DNA of 64,000 nucleotides from Balneolaceae bacterium (GCA_017640665.1 JAEPQE010000001.1:637262-701261), one strand, 5' to 3'. Counted from the first letter of the stretch, positions 49,194 through 58,771 are shown. The notes: generated by a model from the sequence alone, not told the origin. Program-made: numbers and translations.

Positions 49194-50925
49194 GCATATC
49201 AGAATTATATCTGCACTTTTACTCTCACTTTTTCTGATTTCAGGTGCTCAGGCGCAGGATATCACGGTTAATGCCTCCCTTACCGAAACCAATTTTTTTT
49301 CAGGAGAAGGTGTTCGCTTAGATGTAAAAGTGTCCGGGCAATCCATCAACTCTATTGATCGTCCTGACATCCCAAATACAGATGGACTTCGCTGGTTGAG
49401 TGGAAGTACGAGCACCTCTCAGAATTTCACTTATGTAAATGGTCGACCTTCTGTATCCTATACTTATGGATATCAATTTATTGCCCAGGCTCCCGGAACT
49501 TATACATTCCCCCCACTTGAAGTGACCGTAAACGGTGAGACGTATACCACGAACGAAATATCTTTTAAAGTTCTCGATCCAAAAACGATCGATACCGGCC
49601 AAGCCGAGCGTTCACCGGATATATACGTACGGCTCGAACCTACAAAAGAGCGACCAGTGGTGGGTGAACAGGTTATCGCCGATATTGTGCTGTACTTTAA
49701 AAATTCGGTTGAGGTTTCTTCCTATCAGGCTTCGCCGGGATGGAAAGCGGAAGGCTTCTGGAAAGAGGAACTGGAAAACAGACAGCAGGCCAGAACGACT
49801 TCTACCATTATCAACGGGGTTCGTTATCAACGCGCAGTGCTTTTGCAGTATGCGCTTTTTCCTACCAAGTCAGGCGAACTTACGCTTAGCCCTTTTGAGG
49901 TAGTGGTTCAAATCAGGCAGCGTAATCAACGGCGGGACATTTTCAGTTTTGGATTAGGCCAGGAACGTAAAGAACTGGCTACCCTTCCTGTTACCATTGA
50001 TGTAGCCTCTTTACCGGAATTGGATAATGCTACGTTTTCAGGTGGAGTGGGAAACTTTTCTATTACAAGAAGCATCAACCCGACAAAAGCTTATGTAGGC
50101 GAAAGCGTGGAAGTGGTTACTACTATCACCGGTCAGGGAAACATCCCTTTGATTGTAAAGCCTGAGTACGAATATCCTGAAACTCTGGAGCTCTATAATC
50201 CACAGGAAAACTCCACCATCACCCGCTCAAACCGACAGATTGGTGGAACCAAGATTTTTACAGATATCCTTATCGCCAGAAATGAAGGATCTTTTGAAAT
50301 TCCTGAAAGTCGGCTGGCTTACTTCAGTCCGGCTCAGGGACGATACAACACCATTACGTTACCTGCATTGGTTCTGGAGGCAGAACGTGATCCAAGAGCT
50401 ACCTCCATTACTGATACCGAACTTAGATTTAATGTGGAACCCATTACTGGTTTAGCAAGCTGGGTTTCGAACGAGGAAGTTCCTCTCTCACAGCAAAAAT
50501 GGGTTTGGTTGTTACTTGGCTTGCCTCTTTTAATTTTGGGTGGAGCTTTCGGCTTCAAAACCTACCACGACAAAATGAACAGTGACACTGCTTTCGCCAG
50601 ATCACAAAAAGCTAAAGAAAAAGCATTGGATGAACTCCAAAAGGCAGAAGGGCAAACAGATTTGAAAGTTGGCTACAACCATATTCAAAAAGCACTCAGT
50701 CAGTTAATTTCTGATAAATTGAATCTGCCATTAGCAGGACTCTCTATTCAACAGCTTTCGGAAGCATTAAAAGAAAAATCTGGTACTGAAATCGCAGATG
50801 AAGTAAAACGAATTTTGGATAAATGCGATACCATAGCTTACGCTCCGAATGCATCCATCGAAGGAATGGAGTCGGATATCAAGAAAGCCCGGGAACTCAT
50901 AAAACAGATCAATAAAGTAGTATGA
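49177..50925 (+). CDS. batD: BatD-family protein
   Basis: About 582 residues from ATG at 49177. A signal peptide (ISALLLSLFLISGAQAQ) is followed by several Ig-like beta domains typical of BatD (VNASLTETNFFSGEGVRLDVKVSG.., YQFIAQAPGTYTFPPLEVTVNGE.., IVLYFKNSVEVSSYQ.., ARNEGSFEIPESRLAYFSP). A transmembrane helix (about 448-470, WVWLLLGLPLLILGGAFGF) and a cytosolic helical domain of about 110 residues end the protein. Bat proteins help Bacteroides tolerate oxygen and act with MoxR ATPases. It overlaps the previous gene by about 17 bases and the next by ATGA. Confidence 0.87.
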   Translation: MIKTGKHIRIISALLLSLFLISGAQAQDITVNASLTETNFFSGEGVRLDVKVSGQSINSIDRPDIPNTDGLRWLSGSTSTSQNFTYVNGRPSVSYTYGYQFIAQAPGTYTFPPLEVTVNGETYTTNEISFKVLDPKTIDTGQAERSPDIYVRLEPTKERPVVGEQVIADIVLYFKNSVEVSSYQASPGWKAEGFWKEELENRQQARTTSTIINGVRYQRAVLLQYALFPTKSGELTLSPFEVVVQIRQRNQRRDIFSFGLGQERKELATLPVTIDVASLPELDNATFSGGVGNFSITRSINPTKAYVGESVEVVTTITGQGNIPLIVKPEYEYPETLELYNPQENSTITRSNRQIGGTKIFTDILIARNEGSFEIPESRLAYFSPAQGRYNTITLPALVLEAERDPRATSITDTELRFNVEPITGLASWVSNEEVPLSQQKWVWLLLGLPLLILGGAFGFKTYHDKMNSDTAFARSQKAKEKALDELQKAEGQTDLKVGYNHIQKALSQLISDKLNLPLAGLSIQQLSEALKEKSGTEIADEVKRILDKCDTIAYAPNASIEGMESDIKKARELIKQINKVV

Positions 50926-51689
50926 GAAAAACGTTCGGGATTTTGCTGCTTACCCTCTTAAGTATTTCGGGAGCTCATGCACAAGAAAGCGCCCAGCTTT
51001 TATTTGATCAGGCTAATTCACTACTTGAAGAAAACGATTATCCGGAAGCTATGTCCATGTATCGTTCCATTGAGCAAACCGGAGTTGTGTCAGGTGCTTT
51101 ATATCTGAATATGGGAATAGCATCCACCCAGCTCGATTCTATGGGACTTGCGAAATACTATTTCATGAAATCTCTGAACTTCCAAACAACCAATGCTTCT
51201 GCTTCTGAGGCCTTGGAGTATGTGGAGTCTCAATTCAGCCGACAATCTGCTCAACTCCCTAAACTTCCATGGGACCGTGCCGTCGATTGGTTGAAAAATG
51301 GACCCGGATCTGGAATCGTATTTCTGATTGGTTTTTCCTTCATAACTATCGCAGTATCGATTGTCCTTTTGAAGTGGGCTGCTCTTTTTTCATTTTCTAA
51401 ACTACCCGCAGTTGTTACTACCTTGTCATCCTTTGGTCTTCTGATAATATTGTTATCTTTTTATGTGGACTATATTGATCTGCGATATTCAGAAGCAGTT
51501 ATTATAACTTCAGAAATTCAGGTAAAACAAAGTGCCAATGAAGCATCCGATTTAGTTAGTTTAGGGTACGAAGGTTATGCCATCACCGTAGATCATACTA
51601 CAAGCAAAACAACTGATGGTTGGTTGTATATTCGCTTAGGAAACGGGCAATTTGGGTGGATTGAGCATCAGGGAATCAAAATTTTATAA
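50922..51689 (+). CDS. batE: BatE-like TPR/SH3 membrane protein
   Basis: A 255-residue protein with a signal peptide (ending GAHAQE, about 21) and TPR helices (LFDQANSLLEENDYPEAMSMYRSIEQ.., LYLNMGIASTQLDSMGLAKYYFMKSL). Two transmembrane segments follow (about 128-150 and 158-182), then a C-terminal bacterial SH3 domain (VKQSANEASDLVSLGYEGYAITVD.. GWLYIRLGNGQFGWIE). This is the BatE arrangement. Last gene of the operon by function; the M20 peptidase gene follows after 12 bases and may be co-transcribed. Confidence 0.85.
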   Translation: MRKTFGILLLTLLSISGAHAQESAQLLFDQANSLLEENDYPEAMSMYRSIEQTGVVSGALYLNMGIASTQLDSMGLAKYYFMKSLNFQTTNASASEALEYVESQFSRQSAQLPKLPWDRAVDWLKNGPGSGIVFLIGFSFITIAVSIVLLKWAALFSFSKLPAVVTTLSSFGLLIILLSFYVDYIDLRYSEAVIITSEIQVKQSANEASDLVSLGYEGYAITVDHTTSKTTDGWLYIRLGNGQFGWIEHQGIKIL

Positions 51690-51701
51690 TTATAAAACAA
51701 T

Positions 51702-53075
51702 ATGAGTACACCGCAAGAGTATATCGATCAAAACAAAGATAAATTTCTGAACGAGCTTTTTGAGCTGCTTCGGATACCCAGTATTAGCACCGATTCCTCT
51801 AAAAAAGACGCAATCCGTAACGCAGCAGATTTTCTTGTCGGGCAGCTTGAAGCTTTAGATTTTGAGCGGGTTGAACTATTTGAAACTCCTGGAAACCCGA
51901 TTGTTTATGGAGAGCATTGTCCTTATGACGATCAACCAACTGTATTGGTTTATGGTCATTATGATGTGCAACCTTCAGATCCCGATGATCTTTGGGACAC
52001 CCCCCCCTTCGAGCCAACCATTAAAGATGGAAGTATTTATGCTCGCGGCGCCAGTGATGATAAAGGGCAATCTTTTACCCATGTAAAGGCAATTGAGTCG
52101 TTTGTGAAATCAGGGACTCCTATTCCTGTGAACGTAAAATTCATTCTTGAAGGTGAAGAAGAAATTGGATCGCCGAATCTGGTTCCTTTTTTGGAAAACC
52201 ATAAAGACCTGCTCGCTTGTGACATGGTGCTGATTTCTGATACCGCCATGTTTGGAAAAGATCAGCCTTCTATCACGTATGGACTCCGTGGACTTGCCTA
52301 CATGGAAATGGAAGTAGTAGGACCAAATCGTGATTTACATTCAGGAGTATATGGAGGAGCTGTTGAGAACCCTCTTAATGTACTCTGCGAAATGATTGCC
52401 AAAATGAAAGATGAGGACGGAGTGATTCAGATTCCCGGTTTTTATGATAGAGTTATTCCACTTACTCAGGCTGATCGTGAGGCTTCAGCTGCTCTTCCTT
52501 TTGATGAAGAAGCTTATAAAAACTCTCTCGATATTAAGGAAGTACATGGTGAAAAAGGCTATACAACTTTAGAGCGAGCCTCAGCCAGACCTACACTCGA
52601 TGTAAATGGAATCTGGGGTGGTTATCAAAAAGAAGGGGCCAAAACAGTGCTTCCATCCAAAGCCGGAGCTAAAGTAAGTATGCGCTTGGTACCCGATCAA
52701 GACCCGAAAGAAATAGCCAGACTTTTTCAGGAATATGTGGAATCTATCGCCCCTGATACGGTAAAAGTAACCGCTAATGAACATCATGGTGGTTTTCCCT
52801 CTGTCACCGATCTTGATTTCTACGGATTAAAAGCCGGAGCTAAAGCCTTTGAAGAAATTTATGATAAAGAAGTGCTTTTCTCCCGTGAAGGTGGTTCTAT
52901 TCCAATCGTGGCTGACTTCAAACGAGTACTTGGTGTCGAGTCTATCTTAATGGGATTCGGTTTAACCAGTGATGCGATTCACTCCCCTAACGAGAAGTTT
53001 TCTGTTAAGGATTTCCACCGGGGGATTAAAACCTCTGCCCGGTTTTTTGAATTGCTGCCGGATTTTAAGGAGTGA
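51702..53075 (+). CDS. M20-family dipeptidase
   Basis: A 457-residue metallopeptidase. The zinc motifs YGHYDVQPSDP, RGASDDKGQ and EGEEEIGSPN are in place, with the dimerisation domain in the middle (MEVVGPNRDLHSGVYGGAVENPLN) and the late histidine motif GFGLTSDAIHSPNEKF. It belongs to the dipeptidase/carboxypeptidase group near CNDP. It hydrolyses dipeptides in the cytosol; no signal peptide. Only one base separates its stop from the end of the convergent tolC-type gene, with no terminator between. Confidence 0.92.
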   Translation: MSTPQEYIDQNKDKFLNELFELLRIPSISTDSSKKDAIRNAADFLVGQLEALDFERVELFETPGNPIVYGEHCPYDDQPTVLVYGHYDVQPSDPDDLWDTPPFEPTIKDGSIYARGASDDKGQSFTHVKAIESFVKSGTPIPVNVKFILEGEEEIGSPNLVPFLENHKDLLACDMVLISDTAMFGKDQPSITYGLRGLAYMEMEVVGPNRDLHSGVYGGAVENPLNVLCEMIAKMKDEDGVIQIPGFYDRVIPLTQADREASAALPFDEEAYKNSLDIKEVHGEKGYTTLERASARPTLDVNGIWGGYQKEGAKTVLPSKAGAKVSMRLVPDQDPKEIARLFQEYVESIAPDTVKVTANEHHGGFPSVTDLDFYGLKAGAKAFEEIYDKEVLFSREGGSIPIVADFKRVLGVESILMGFGLTSDAIHSPNEKFSVKDFHRGIKTSARFFELLPDFKE

Positions 53076-53076
53076 T

Positions 53077-54681
53077 TTAAAAATCCTGTAGATACAAAAT
53101 TGGCATATCCTGCTCGAAATCGTAGAGTGTTAGTCTGCGAAGATTGTAATACCCGATCCAGTAGCTTCTGAGGGATTGAATATAACTTCTTCGGGAGCTG
53201 TCTTTTTGATTTTGAGCGATGAATAAGTCTGTTACATCGATACGACCAATTAAGTAACGGTTCTTTGCGACATCATAACGGCGGGTGGCAATCTCATCTG
53301 AAACTTCAGCGAGTTCTACCTGGCTACGAAGTTGCGGGAATTCACGAACTGTACTTTTTACGCTAAGCTCAAACTGAAGTCGTTGGTAAGCAATGTTGTT
53401 AGCCGTTGCCATTTGTTGATTACGCGCAGAGCGTACCTCAGCCAGATTCTGCCCCCAGTTAAACAGTGGGATCTGAAATCCTACCGTAAAAAACTGCTGA
53501 TTCTGCTGATCTTTATATACATCCTCAAAATTCTCTGACGTCTGGTTCAATCCAAAACTAGCCTGTATAGTTGCAGAGAAACCGGTATTTCGTTTTGCCT
53601 GTTCATACGCCTGATCTGCAAGTAATTCATTCAGCTCAAATTCAAGGGAGGTACTATTATTCTCGCGAGCGAGTTCAAGAGCCTTGTCTACATCTACATT
53701 TACTTCAGGTGCCACAGGTGGTATATCAATTTCGATTTGCTGACTATCTTCAATTCCTAGTAAGGCTTTGAAACTCTCCTCTGCTCTTTCATATTCCAGC
53801 ACTGCAGTAGTGTAGGAAGCTCGTGCATTTCTGAACTCCAACTCACTTTGCAACAGTTCGTTTTCGGCTATACTCCCCACCTGAAAACGACCCTGAGAGA
53901 TATTATAAATCGAATCATTAACCGTCACATTAAACTCAGCTACCTCTACATTGATCTTTGCGAGTAATAGATCGAAATAATTTTGCGTGACGGTGAACGC
54001 AATTTCTTCCATATCCTCGATATACTGAGTTTTTGCAATTTCGTATCGAAGAGGTTCAGTTCTGTTTCTCCATTTTAAACTGTTGAACTGAAATAGAGGC
54101 TGCCTTAAACTCGCTACTAAAGGTGTACTCTGCCAACGGGTGATATCCTCCCCATTTATACCACTTTCAAACAGAATCAACCGGTTAATTCCACTCGATA
54201 ACGATAAGGCCCCACCAGTTGGAAGAATATTCTGGTTCACGGATAGATTTAGAGACGATTGAGTCAGGCTTTCTTCTTGATAAACCGTTGTCCCGTCATC
54301 TAAGCGATTTGCTGTAAATGCGCGACTATATCCTGGTGCATTTCCATCTAATTCCAGGCTGGGAAGCAAATCAGCCCGAAAGGATTTATATCTCCATTTT
54401 GCGGAAAGAATTGAAAATCGGGCGGCACGAGAAAGCGGACTGTTTTGCTTGGCGTAGTCAATACTTTCCTCAAGAGTGAATGTTTGCACTTGAGAATTCG
54501 CGGTTGGGCTGATAAAAAGGAGAAGAATTAAAATTCCGGGCAGTGCAAATTGGAACTTGGAATTTGGAGTTTTTGCTTTGCAATTAGAGGATTGCTTTAT
54601 CGGATTTAACTCCGAACCTTTATCAATATCTATGCTCCTCGCAATGACCTGGCACATTTTATCTTTCTTGCTTTTATTCAT
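53077..54681 (-). CDS. TolC-family outer-membrane protein with unusual N-terminal extension
   Basis: A 534-residue protein. The mature part has two OEP repeats (FTLEESIDYAKQNSPLSRAARFS.., second half from about 330), and it forms the outer-membrane channel for the ABC permease and adaptor encoded upstream. The signal peptide core (FALPGILILLLFISPTANSQ) is preceded by about 42 residues (KMCQVIARSIDIDKG.., KQSSNCKAKTPNSKF) whose DNA looks like dispersed non-coding repeat (see the repeat entry at 54543). The ATG at 54681 overlaps the permease stop by 8 bases and no later ATG precedes the signal core. Confidence 0.88.
   Translation of the reverse strand: MNKSKKDKMCQVIARSIDIDKGSELNPIKQSSNCKAKTPNSKFQFALPGILILLLFISPTANSQVQTFTLEESIDYAKQNSPLSRAARFSILSAKWRYKSFRADLLPSLELDGNAPGYSRAFTANRLDDGTTVYQEESLTQSSLNLSVNQNILPTGGALSLSSGINRLILFESGINGEDITRWQSTPLVASLRQPLFQFNSLKWRNRTEPLRYEIAKTQYIEDMEEIAFTVTQNYFDLLLAKINVEVAEFNVTVNDSIYNISQGRFQVGSIAENELLQSELEFRNARASYTTAVLEYERAEESFKALLGIEDSQQIEIDIPPVAPEVNVDVDKALELARENNSTSLEFELNELLADQAYEQAKRNTGFSATIQASFGLNQTSENFEDVYKDQQNQQFFTVGFQIPLFNWGQNLAEVRSARNQQMATANNIAYQRLQFELSVKSTVREFPQLRSQVELAEVSDEIATRRYDVAKNRYLIGRIDVTDLFIAQNQKDSSRRSYIQSLRSYWIGYYNLRRLTLYDFEQDMPILYLQDF
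54543..54655. repeat. Dispersed repeat motifs inside a coding region
   Basis: On the minus strand this segment reads like fragments of common intergenic repeats: CTCCAAATTCCAAGTTCCAA next to GCAATCCTCTAATTGC and GTCATTGCGAGGAGC. Such phrases are usually found between genes. Here they remain in frame and make up the signal peptide's N-terminal extension of the TolC-type protein. A related ATTC-type run is at 2350-2385. Confidence 0.45.
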
Positions 54682-56032
54682 GTCTTAATGCGTGTACTGG
54701 ATCTTGTTGAGCGGCTCTTTTTGCGGGGAAGTATCCAAATACAACTCCGATAATCAGGGCTACTCCAAATGAAATAAAAATGGATGACGGAGTTACAATG
54801 GTGGCTATTTCTGCTGAAAATTCAATGGCAACACTAAAAGCCATCCCCAACATAATACCAATCACTCCTCCCGTAATACTGATAGCGAGCGCCTCGGTTA
54901 AGAACTGAAGCTCGATATCTTTCTTTTGTGCTCCTACGGCCATCCTTACCCCAATTTCACGATACCGTTCTACAACAGAGGCAAGCATAATATTCATAAT
55001 TCCGATCCCGCCAACAATCAATGAAATAGAAGCGATGGAAGACAACACAATATTGAATATTCGCTTTGTTCTCTGTTCCTGGGCAAGCAACTGTTCGGGC
55101 ACAATAATCTCGAAATCAACTACACTGTTATGGCGACGCTTTAGCATTCGGGAGAGCACCTCAGCGATGGAAACGCTGAACCGGGAGTCGGTCACTCTTA
55201 CAATTAATTTATCTAACTGATGGTAGTTGGTAGTAACCTCTTCTTCTTCCTCATCGTCGCCTCCAAAAATGACAACTCTACCACCAAAACCACCTCCACT
55301 TGCATCGATATCATCTTTGGTGACTAATGCCCGATTTTTGAAACGAAGCAAAAGTGTGGTTGCAGGCATGAAGATATCGAGGTTATAATTTCGAATTCCC
55401 AAACTTTCGATATTCTCAGTGGACAGCTCTTTCTTTTCAAGCACACCGATTACAGTAAGCCAAAGATTTCCTACTTTAATTTTGTTGCCGATTGGATCCT
55501 GCCCTGCAAAAAACTTGGTCCGAACATCGCTTCCAATAATAGCAACCGGTTCCGCATTTTGAATCTGGATATCAGAAAAATTATTCCCGCTCTGGATATT
55601 GAAGCTACTGATGAAAAAGTATTCATCATTTACTCCAACCACCTTGCCACTTCTCATTCGTGCGTTTCTGATGAAATTGGTTTCAAATATTATTTCCGGA
55701 CTGATGAATTCTACTTCGGGTACATATTCTTTGATACTCTCTAAATCGTGGAGTGTAAGTCCCGGGGAATACTTTTGAGTTTCTCCCTGATCTCCGGATT
55801 CATTTACCGAGCCTTCAAATTGTTCAAGTACCGGTTGGATAATTACATTATTTGTACCCAAAAGCTGCATTTGAGCAAGAACTTCCTGCTGAGCCCCGGT
55901 TCCGATTGCCAACATCGCAATCACAGAAGCCACTCCGAAAATAATTCCCAAAGAGGTTAAAAAAGCACGCAGTTTATTGCGTTGAATTGCTTCTACAGCA
56001 ATGTCGAAATTATAGAGAAGTTTTTGTAACAC
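54674..56032 (-). CDS. ABC transporter permease (MacB/FtsX type, no ATPase domain)
   Basis: A 452-residue protein that starts GTG at 56032. TM1 (about 20-44, LRAFLTSLGIIFGVASVIAMLAIG) is followed by a MacB periplasmic core (about 45-300) and an FtsX domain with three TM segments (IASISLIVGGIGIMNIMLASVVERYREIGVRMAVGA.., GGVIGIMLGMAFSVAIEF.., FISFGVALIIGVVFGYFPAKRAAQQDPVHALRHE). It belongs to the MacB mechanotransmission class. The nucleotide-binding subunit is neither fused nor adjacent, which is unusual. A Glu/Glu-rich insert (DDEEEEEVT) lies at about 252-262. Confidence 0.9.
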   Translation of the reverse strand: MLQKLLYNFDIAVEAIQRNKLRAFLTSLGIIFGVASVIAMLAIGTGAQQEVLAQMQLLGTNNVIIQPVLEQFEGSVNESGDQGETQKYSPGLTLHDLESIKEYVPEVEFISPEIIFETNFIRNARMRSGKVVGVNDEYFFISSFNIQSGNNFSDIQIQNAEPVAIIGSDVRTKFFAGQDPIGNKIKVGNLWLTVIGVLEKKELSTENIESLGIRNYNLDIFMPATTLLLRFKNRALVTKDDIDASGGGFGGRVVIFGGDDEEEEEVTTNYHQLDKLIVRVTDSRFSVSIAEVLSRMLKRRHNSVVDFEIIVPEQLLAQEQRTKRIFNIVLSSIASISLIVGGIGIMNIMLASVVERYREIGVRMAVGAQKKDIELQFLTEALAISITGGVIGIMLGMAFSVAIEFSAEIATIVTPSSIFISFGVALIIGVVFGYFPAKRAAQQDPVHALRHE

Positions 56033-56037
56033 AGAGC

Positions 56038-57297
56038 TTAGTTTTGAGTGAGTTGTTCGCTCAGCATATTTTTCCTAATCCCTGCTGTATCACTCGGCAT
56101 CGTCAGATACAACTGGTCGGTAGTGGATACTCCACGATGGATAATCACAGAGTTTTCATTAATCAGCCCCAGTTGTACTTGCTGCATTACAGGAGATAAA
56201 CCGTCCTTTATAAATACAAAACTCAGAGAGTCTACGGCGTGAACTGCTTCAAGAGGTACTTGCAAAGCTTCGTCAATTCTCTCGATCATAATCTTGTTAC
56301 TGGTCGTCATTGCAGGGCGAAGCAGGCTATCGCTTTCATTAATTACGATGGTTACTTCAAATACTTTTGAATCATAATTCTTCCGCTGCTCACCGATATT
56401 TGCAACCTCTGTAACCTGGCCGGTTAACTTCTTATCTGGCACAGCATCTAATCCAATTTGAACTTTCTGACCGACTTCTACTTTTTGGATGTCCACTTCA
56501 TTAACATAAGTGACCGACTCCATCACGGTAAAATCAGGTAGTTCTGCCACAACAGGGTTCCATGCACTAATTTGTTCTCCTTCGGTTATTTTGGAACCAT
56601 CCCAATTTCTTCGATAGATTACCATTCCCTGGTCTGGTGCATATACAGTGAACTGCCCCATCAATTCCTGAATGCGATTAATCTCATTTTGTTTTTTTGT
56701 GAGCTCCGCTTCTACTTCACTCAATTTTGCTTCCGCCTGAAGCACTTTGGTTTGATAGTTCTTTCGCTCCTGAGCTAATTGACGACGCGCTTTATCTAAT
56801 TCAATCTCGGCTTGTCGCTGTACAGCTGGCGACTCATATTTTGATTGATCAAGCTCGATCTGACGCTCCTCAAGTGCAAATTCGAGGTTAATCAGATTAT
56901 CGCGTGCCTGAGATAGCTCCAGTGTACTATCTAATTGAGCCTGAGTAACCTGAGACTGTGCAGATTGCAAATCAAGCTGAACATCCTGAAGCTTTCCCAT
57001 TATCTCCGAACGATCCAATTCCGCTACAAAATCTCCTTCTTTCACAATGGTTCCTTCGGGAATAAGTCGTTGTACCCTCATATTATTAACACGAAATTCA
57101 CGAACTCCGCGAGGTCCGTTTATCTCCTGTGAGTTTTTAGCTCTCAATTCGCCGGTTGTAGTTACATCAACAACGAATTCTCCTATGGCCGGGGAAGTAA
57201 ATAAATCAACGGTTTCTGTAGATCCGCCCCGGGTTAAGTACCAGGAAGCTGAAACCAGAATTACAATAATAGTGGGGATAAGAATTTTTTTCTGCAT
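56038..57297 (-). CDS. MacA/HlyD-type periplasmic adaptor
   Basis: A 419-residue protein with an N-terminal membrane anchor (ILIPTIIVILVSASWYLT). A first lipoyl half follows (VQRLIPEGTIVKEGDFVAELD), then a long helical hairpin (about 95-215, with ARRQLAQERKNYQTKVLQAEAKLSEVEAELTKKQ-type coiled coil), a second lipoyl half (APDQGMVIYRR) and barrel domains. It links the MacB-type permease to the TolC-like channel. It is the first gene of a three-gene operon, 5 bases before the permease gene. Confidence 0.9.
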   Translation of the reverse strand: MQKKILIPTIIVILVSASWYLTRGGSTETVDLFTSPAIGEFVVDVTTTGELRAKNSQEINGPRGVREFRVNNMRVQRLIPEGTIVKEGDFVAELDRSEIMGKLQDVQLDLQSAQSQVTQAQLDSTLELSQARDNLINLEFALEERQIELDQSKYESPAVQRQAEIELDKARRQLAQERKNYQTKVLQAEAKLSEVEAELTKKQNEINRIQELMGQFTVYAPDQGMVIYRRNWDGSKITEGEQISAWNPVVAELPDFTVMESVTYVNEVDIQKVEVGQKVQIGLDAVPDKKLTGQVTEVANIGEQRKNYDSKVFEVTIVINESDSLLRPAMTTSNKIMIERIDEALQVPLEAVHAVDSLSFVFIKDGLSPVMQQVQLGLINENSVIIHRGVSTTDQLYLTMPSDTAGIRKNMLSEQLTQN

Positions 57298-57405
57298 GCT
57301 ATAAGTGGGTTATTAACAAAGTGTAATATACCTATTTGCATGTAAGACGACGCACGGAGTAAATAGTTTTACAAAAAAAATGATTTACAATTCTTATCCG
57401 AATAG

Positions 57406-57816
57406 CTAGTAGTCCAGCAGACCTGTTTCCAGATCGTACTTAGTGGCTGGCTGAGAATAATCCAGTACAGTTTTTGGATCATTATTTTCGTCTACAATTA
57501 CCACTCTTGGCTTATGCTCTTTTGCTTCTTCCGGGGTCATTTCCGCATAACTGATTACAATAATGCGATCATCAATCTGTGTAAGTCTGGCCGCCGCCCC
57601 ATTTAAACAACAAACCCGACTCCCCCTCTCTCCCGGAATCGTATAAGTTTCCAGGCGACTCCCGTTGGTAATATTTACTACCTGTACTTTTTCATAAGGT
57701 AATAGATTGGCTGCATCCAAAAGATCCTGATCAATAGTAATACTACCCTCGTACATGAGGTTAGCTTCAGTGACCTTCATCTGGTGCAATTTAGATTTAA
57801 ACATGGTTAGCTTCAT
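57406..57816 (-). CDS. panD: Aspartate 1-decarboxylase
   Basis: A 136-residue pyruvoyl enzyme. The self-cleavage site lies in YEGSITID (Gly24-Ser25), and the start [41 protein letters not shown] and VIVDENND match PanD. It makes beta-alanine for pantothenate. The ATG is three bases after the panC stop, so the two form an operon. The start matches the family form MxxxMxKSKxH. Confidence 0.95.
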   Translation of the reverse strand: MKLTMFKSKLHQMKVTEANLMYEGSITIDQDLLDAANLLPYEKVQVVNITNGSRLETYTIPGERGSRVCCLNGAAARLTQIDDRIIVISYAEMTPEEAKEHKPRVVIVDENNDPKTVLDYSQPATKYDLETGLLDY

Positions 57817-57819
57817 GGT

Positions 57820-58671
57820 CTAACACTCAAATATTATGTTGTCAATCAATCGCGTTTTCCCAAGGTAAACAGCCCCGGCCAGCAAATAAGTCTCTCCTTT
57901 TTTGAGCTGTGAAACAGGAGTCATTCTATTCATGGAAAACACACTAAGATAATCATTTTTGAAGCCTTTTGTTTCAAGCTGTTGCTGCTCTTTGTCTAAC
58001 AAAGAATCAGGCTCCAGTAATCCATTTTGTATCTCTTGTACCACCTTCTTCATCGTATTGTACATCAATGGCGCTAACTCTCGTTCTTCTTTGCTTAGGT
58101 ATGCGTTTCTACTGCTAAGCGCCAAACCGTCTTCTGCCCGCTCAATTGGAGCCATCACCAGTTCAAGATCATGATTAAACTCTTTTACCATTTGGTGTAT
58201 AATCTGAAACTGCTGATAATCTTTTTGGCCAAATACAGCAACATCTGGCCCTACAATGTTGAAGAGTTTATTTACTACTAAAGCTATCCCCTGAAAGTAT
58301 CCCGGACGACTTCCTCCATCCAAATAATCATTCAATTCTTCGATTTCTATCGAAAGGAATTTTTTTCCTTTTCCGTACATGATTTCATCTGAAGGAGTAA
58401 AAACAACTGAGATACCTTCTTCTTTGCAGAATGTTAAATCCCTTTCCAGATTACGGGGGTAGTTTCCGAAATCTTCATTCGGCCCGAACTGCTCCGGGTT
58501 TACATAGATGGAAACCACTACTTCATCGGCGTGTTTTTTTGCAAGCCTGAATAAAGAAAGGTGACCATTGTGCAACGCTCCCATCGTTGGAACAAAGGCG
58601 ACTTTTTTTCCTTCTGATTGAAGCCCTTTTACAGCTTCCCGGATTTTATCTATGGTTTCTACTACAATCAT
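57820..58671 (-). CDS. panC: Pantothenate synthetase
   Basis: A 283-residue enzyme. The nucleotidyl-transfer motifs VPTMGALHNGHLSL (HxGH type), VNPEQFGPNEDFGNYPR, VFGQKDYQQFQII and SSRNAYLS are all present. It joins pantoate and beta-alanine with ATP. It is the first gene of the panC-panD pair, directly behind the terminator of the E2 acyltransferase gene. Confidence 0.96.
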   Translation of the reverse strand: MIVVETIDKIREAVKGLQSEGKKVAFVPTMGALHNGHLSLFRLAKKHADEVVVSIYVNPEQFGPNEDFGNYPRNLERDLTFCKEEGISVVFTPSDEIMYGKGKKFLSIEIEELNDYLDGGSRPGYFQGIALVVNKLFNIVGPDVAVFGQKDYQQFQIIHQMVKEFNHDLELVMAPIERAEDGLALSSRNAYLSKEERELAPLMYNTMKKVVQEIQNGLLEPDSLLDKEQQQLETKGFKNDYLSVFSMNRMTPVSQLKKGETYLLAGAVYLGKTRLIDNIIFEC

Positions 58672-58679
58672 TCACATAA

Positions 58680-58707
58680 AAAGAGACGCCGACAAAAGCG
58701 TCTCTTT
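58680..58707 (-). terminator. Terminator behind the E2 acyltransferase gene
   Basis: AAAGAGACGC and GCGTCTCTTT are perfect arms with an eight-base loop; on the minus strand a T-run follows (CTCTTTTTAT). A second inverted repeat (ATTTC ... CCTGATttATCAGG ... GAAAT) lies between it and the gene stop at about 58725-58755. Confidence 0.85.
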
Positions 58708-58771
58708 AATTTATTTTGATTGGCATTTCGAGTCCTGATTTATCAGGCGAGAAATCTAAATGACAAAGATT

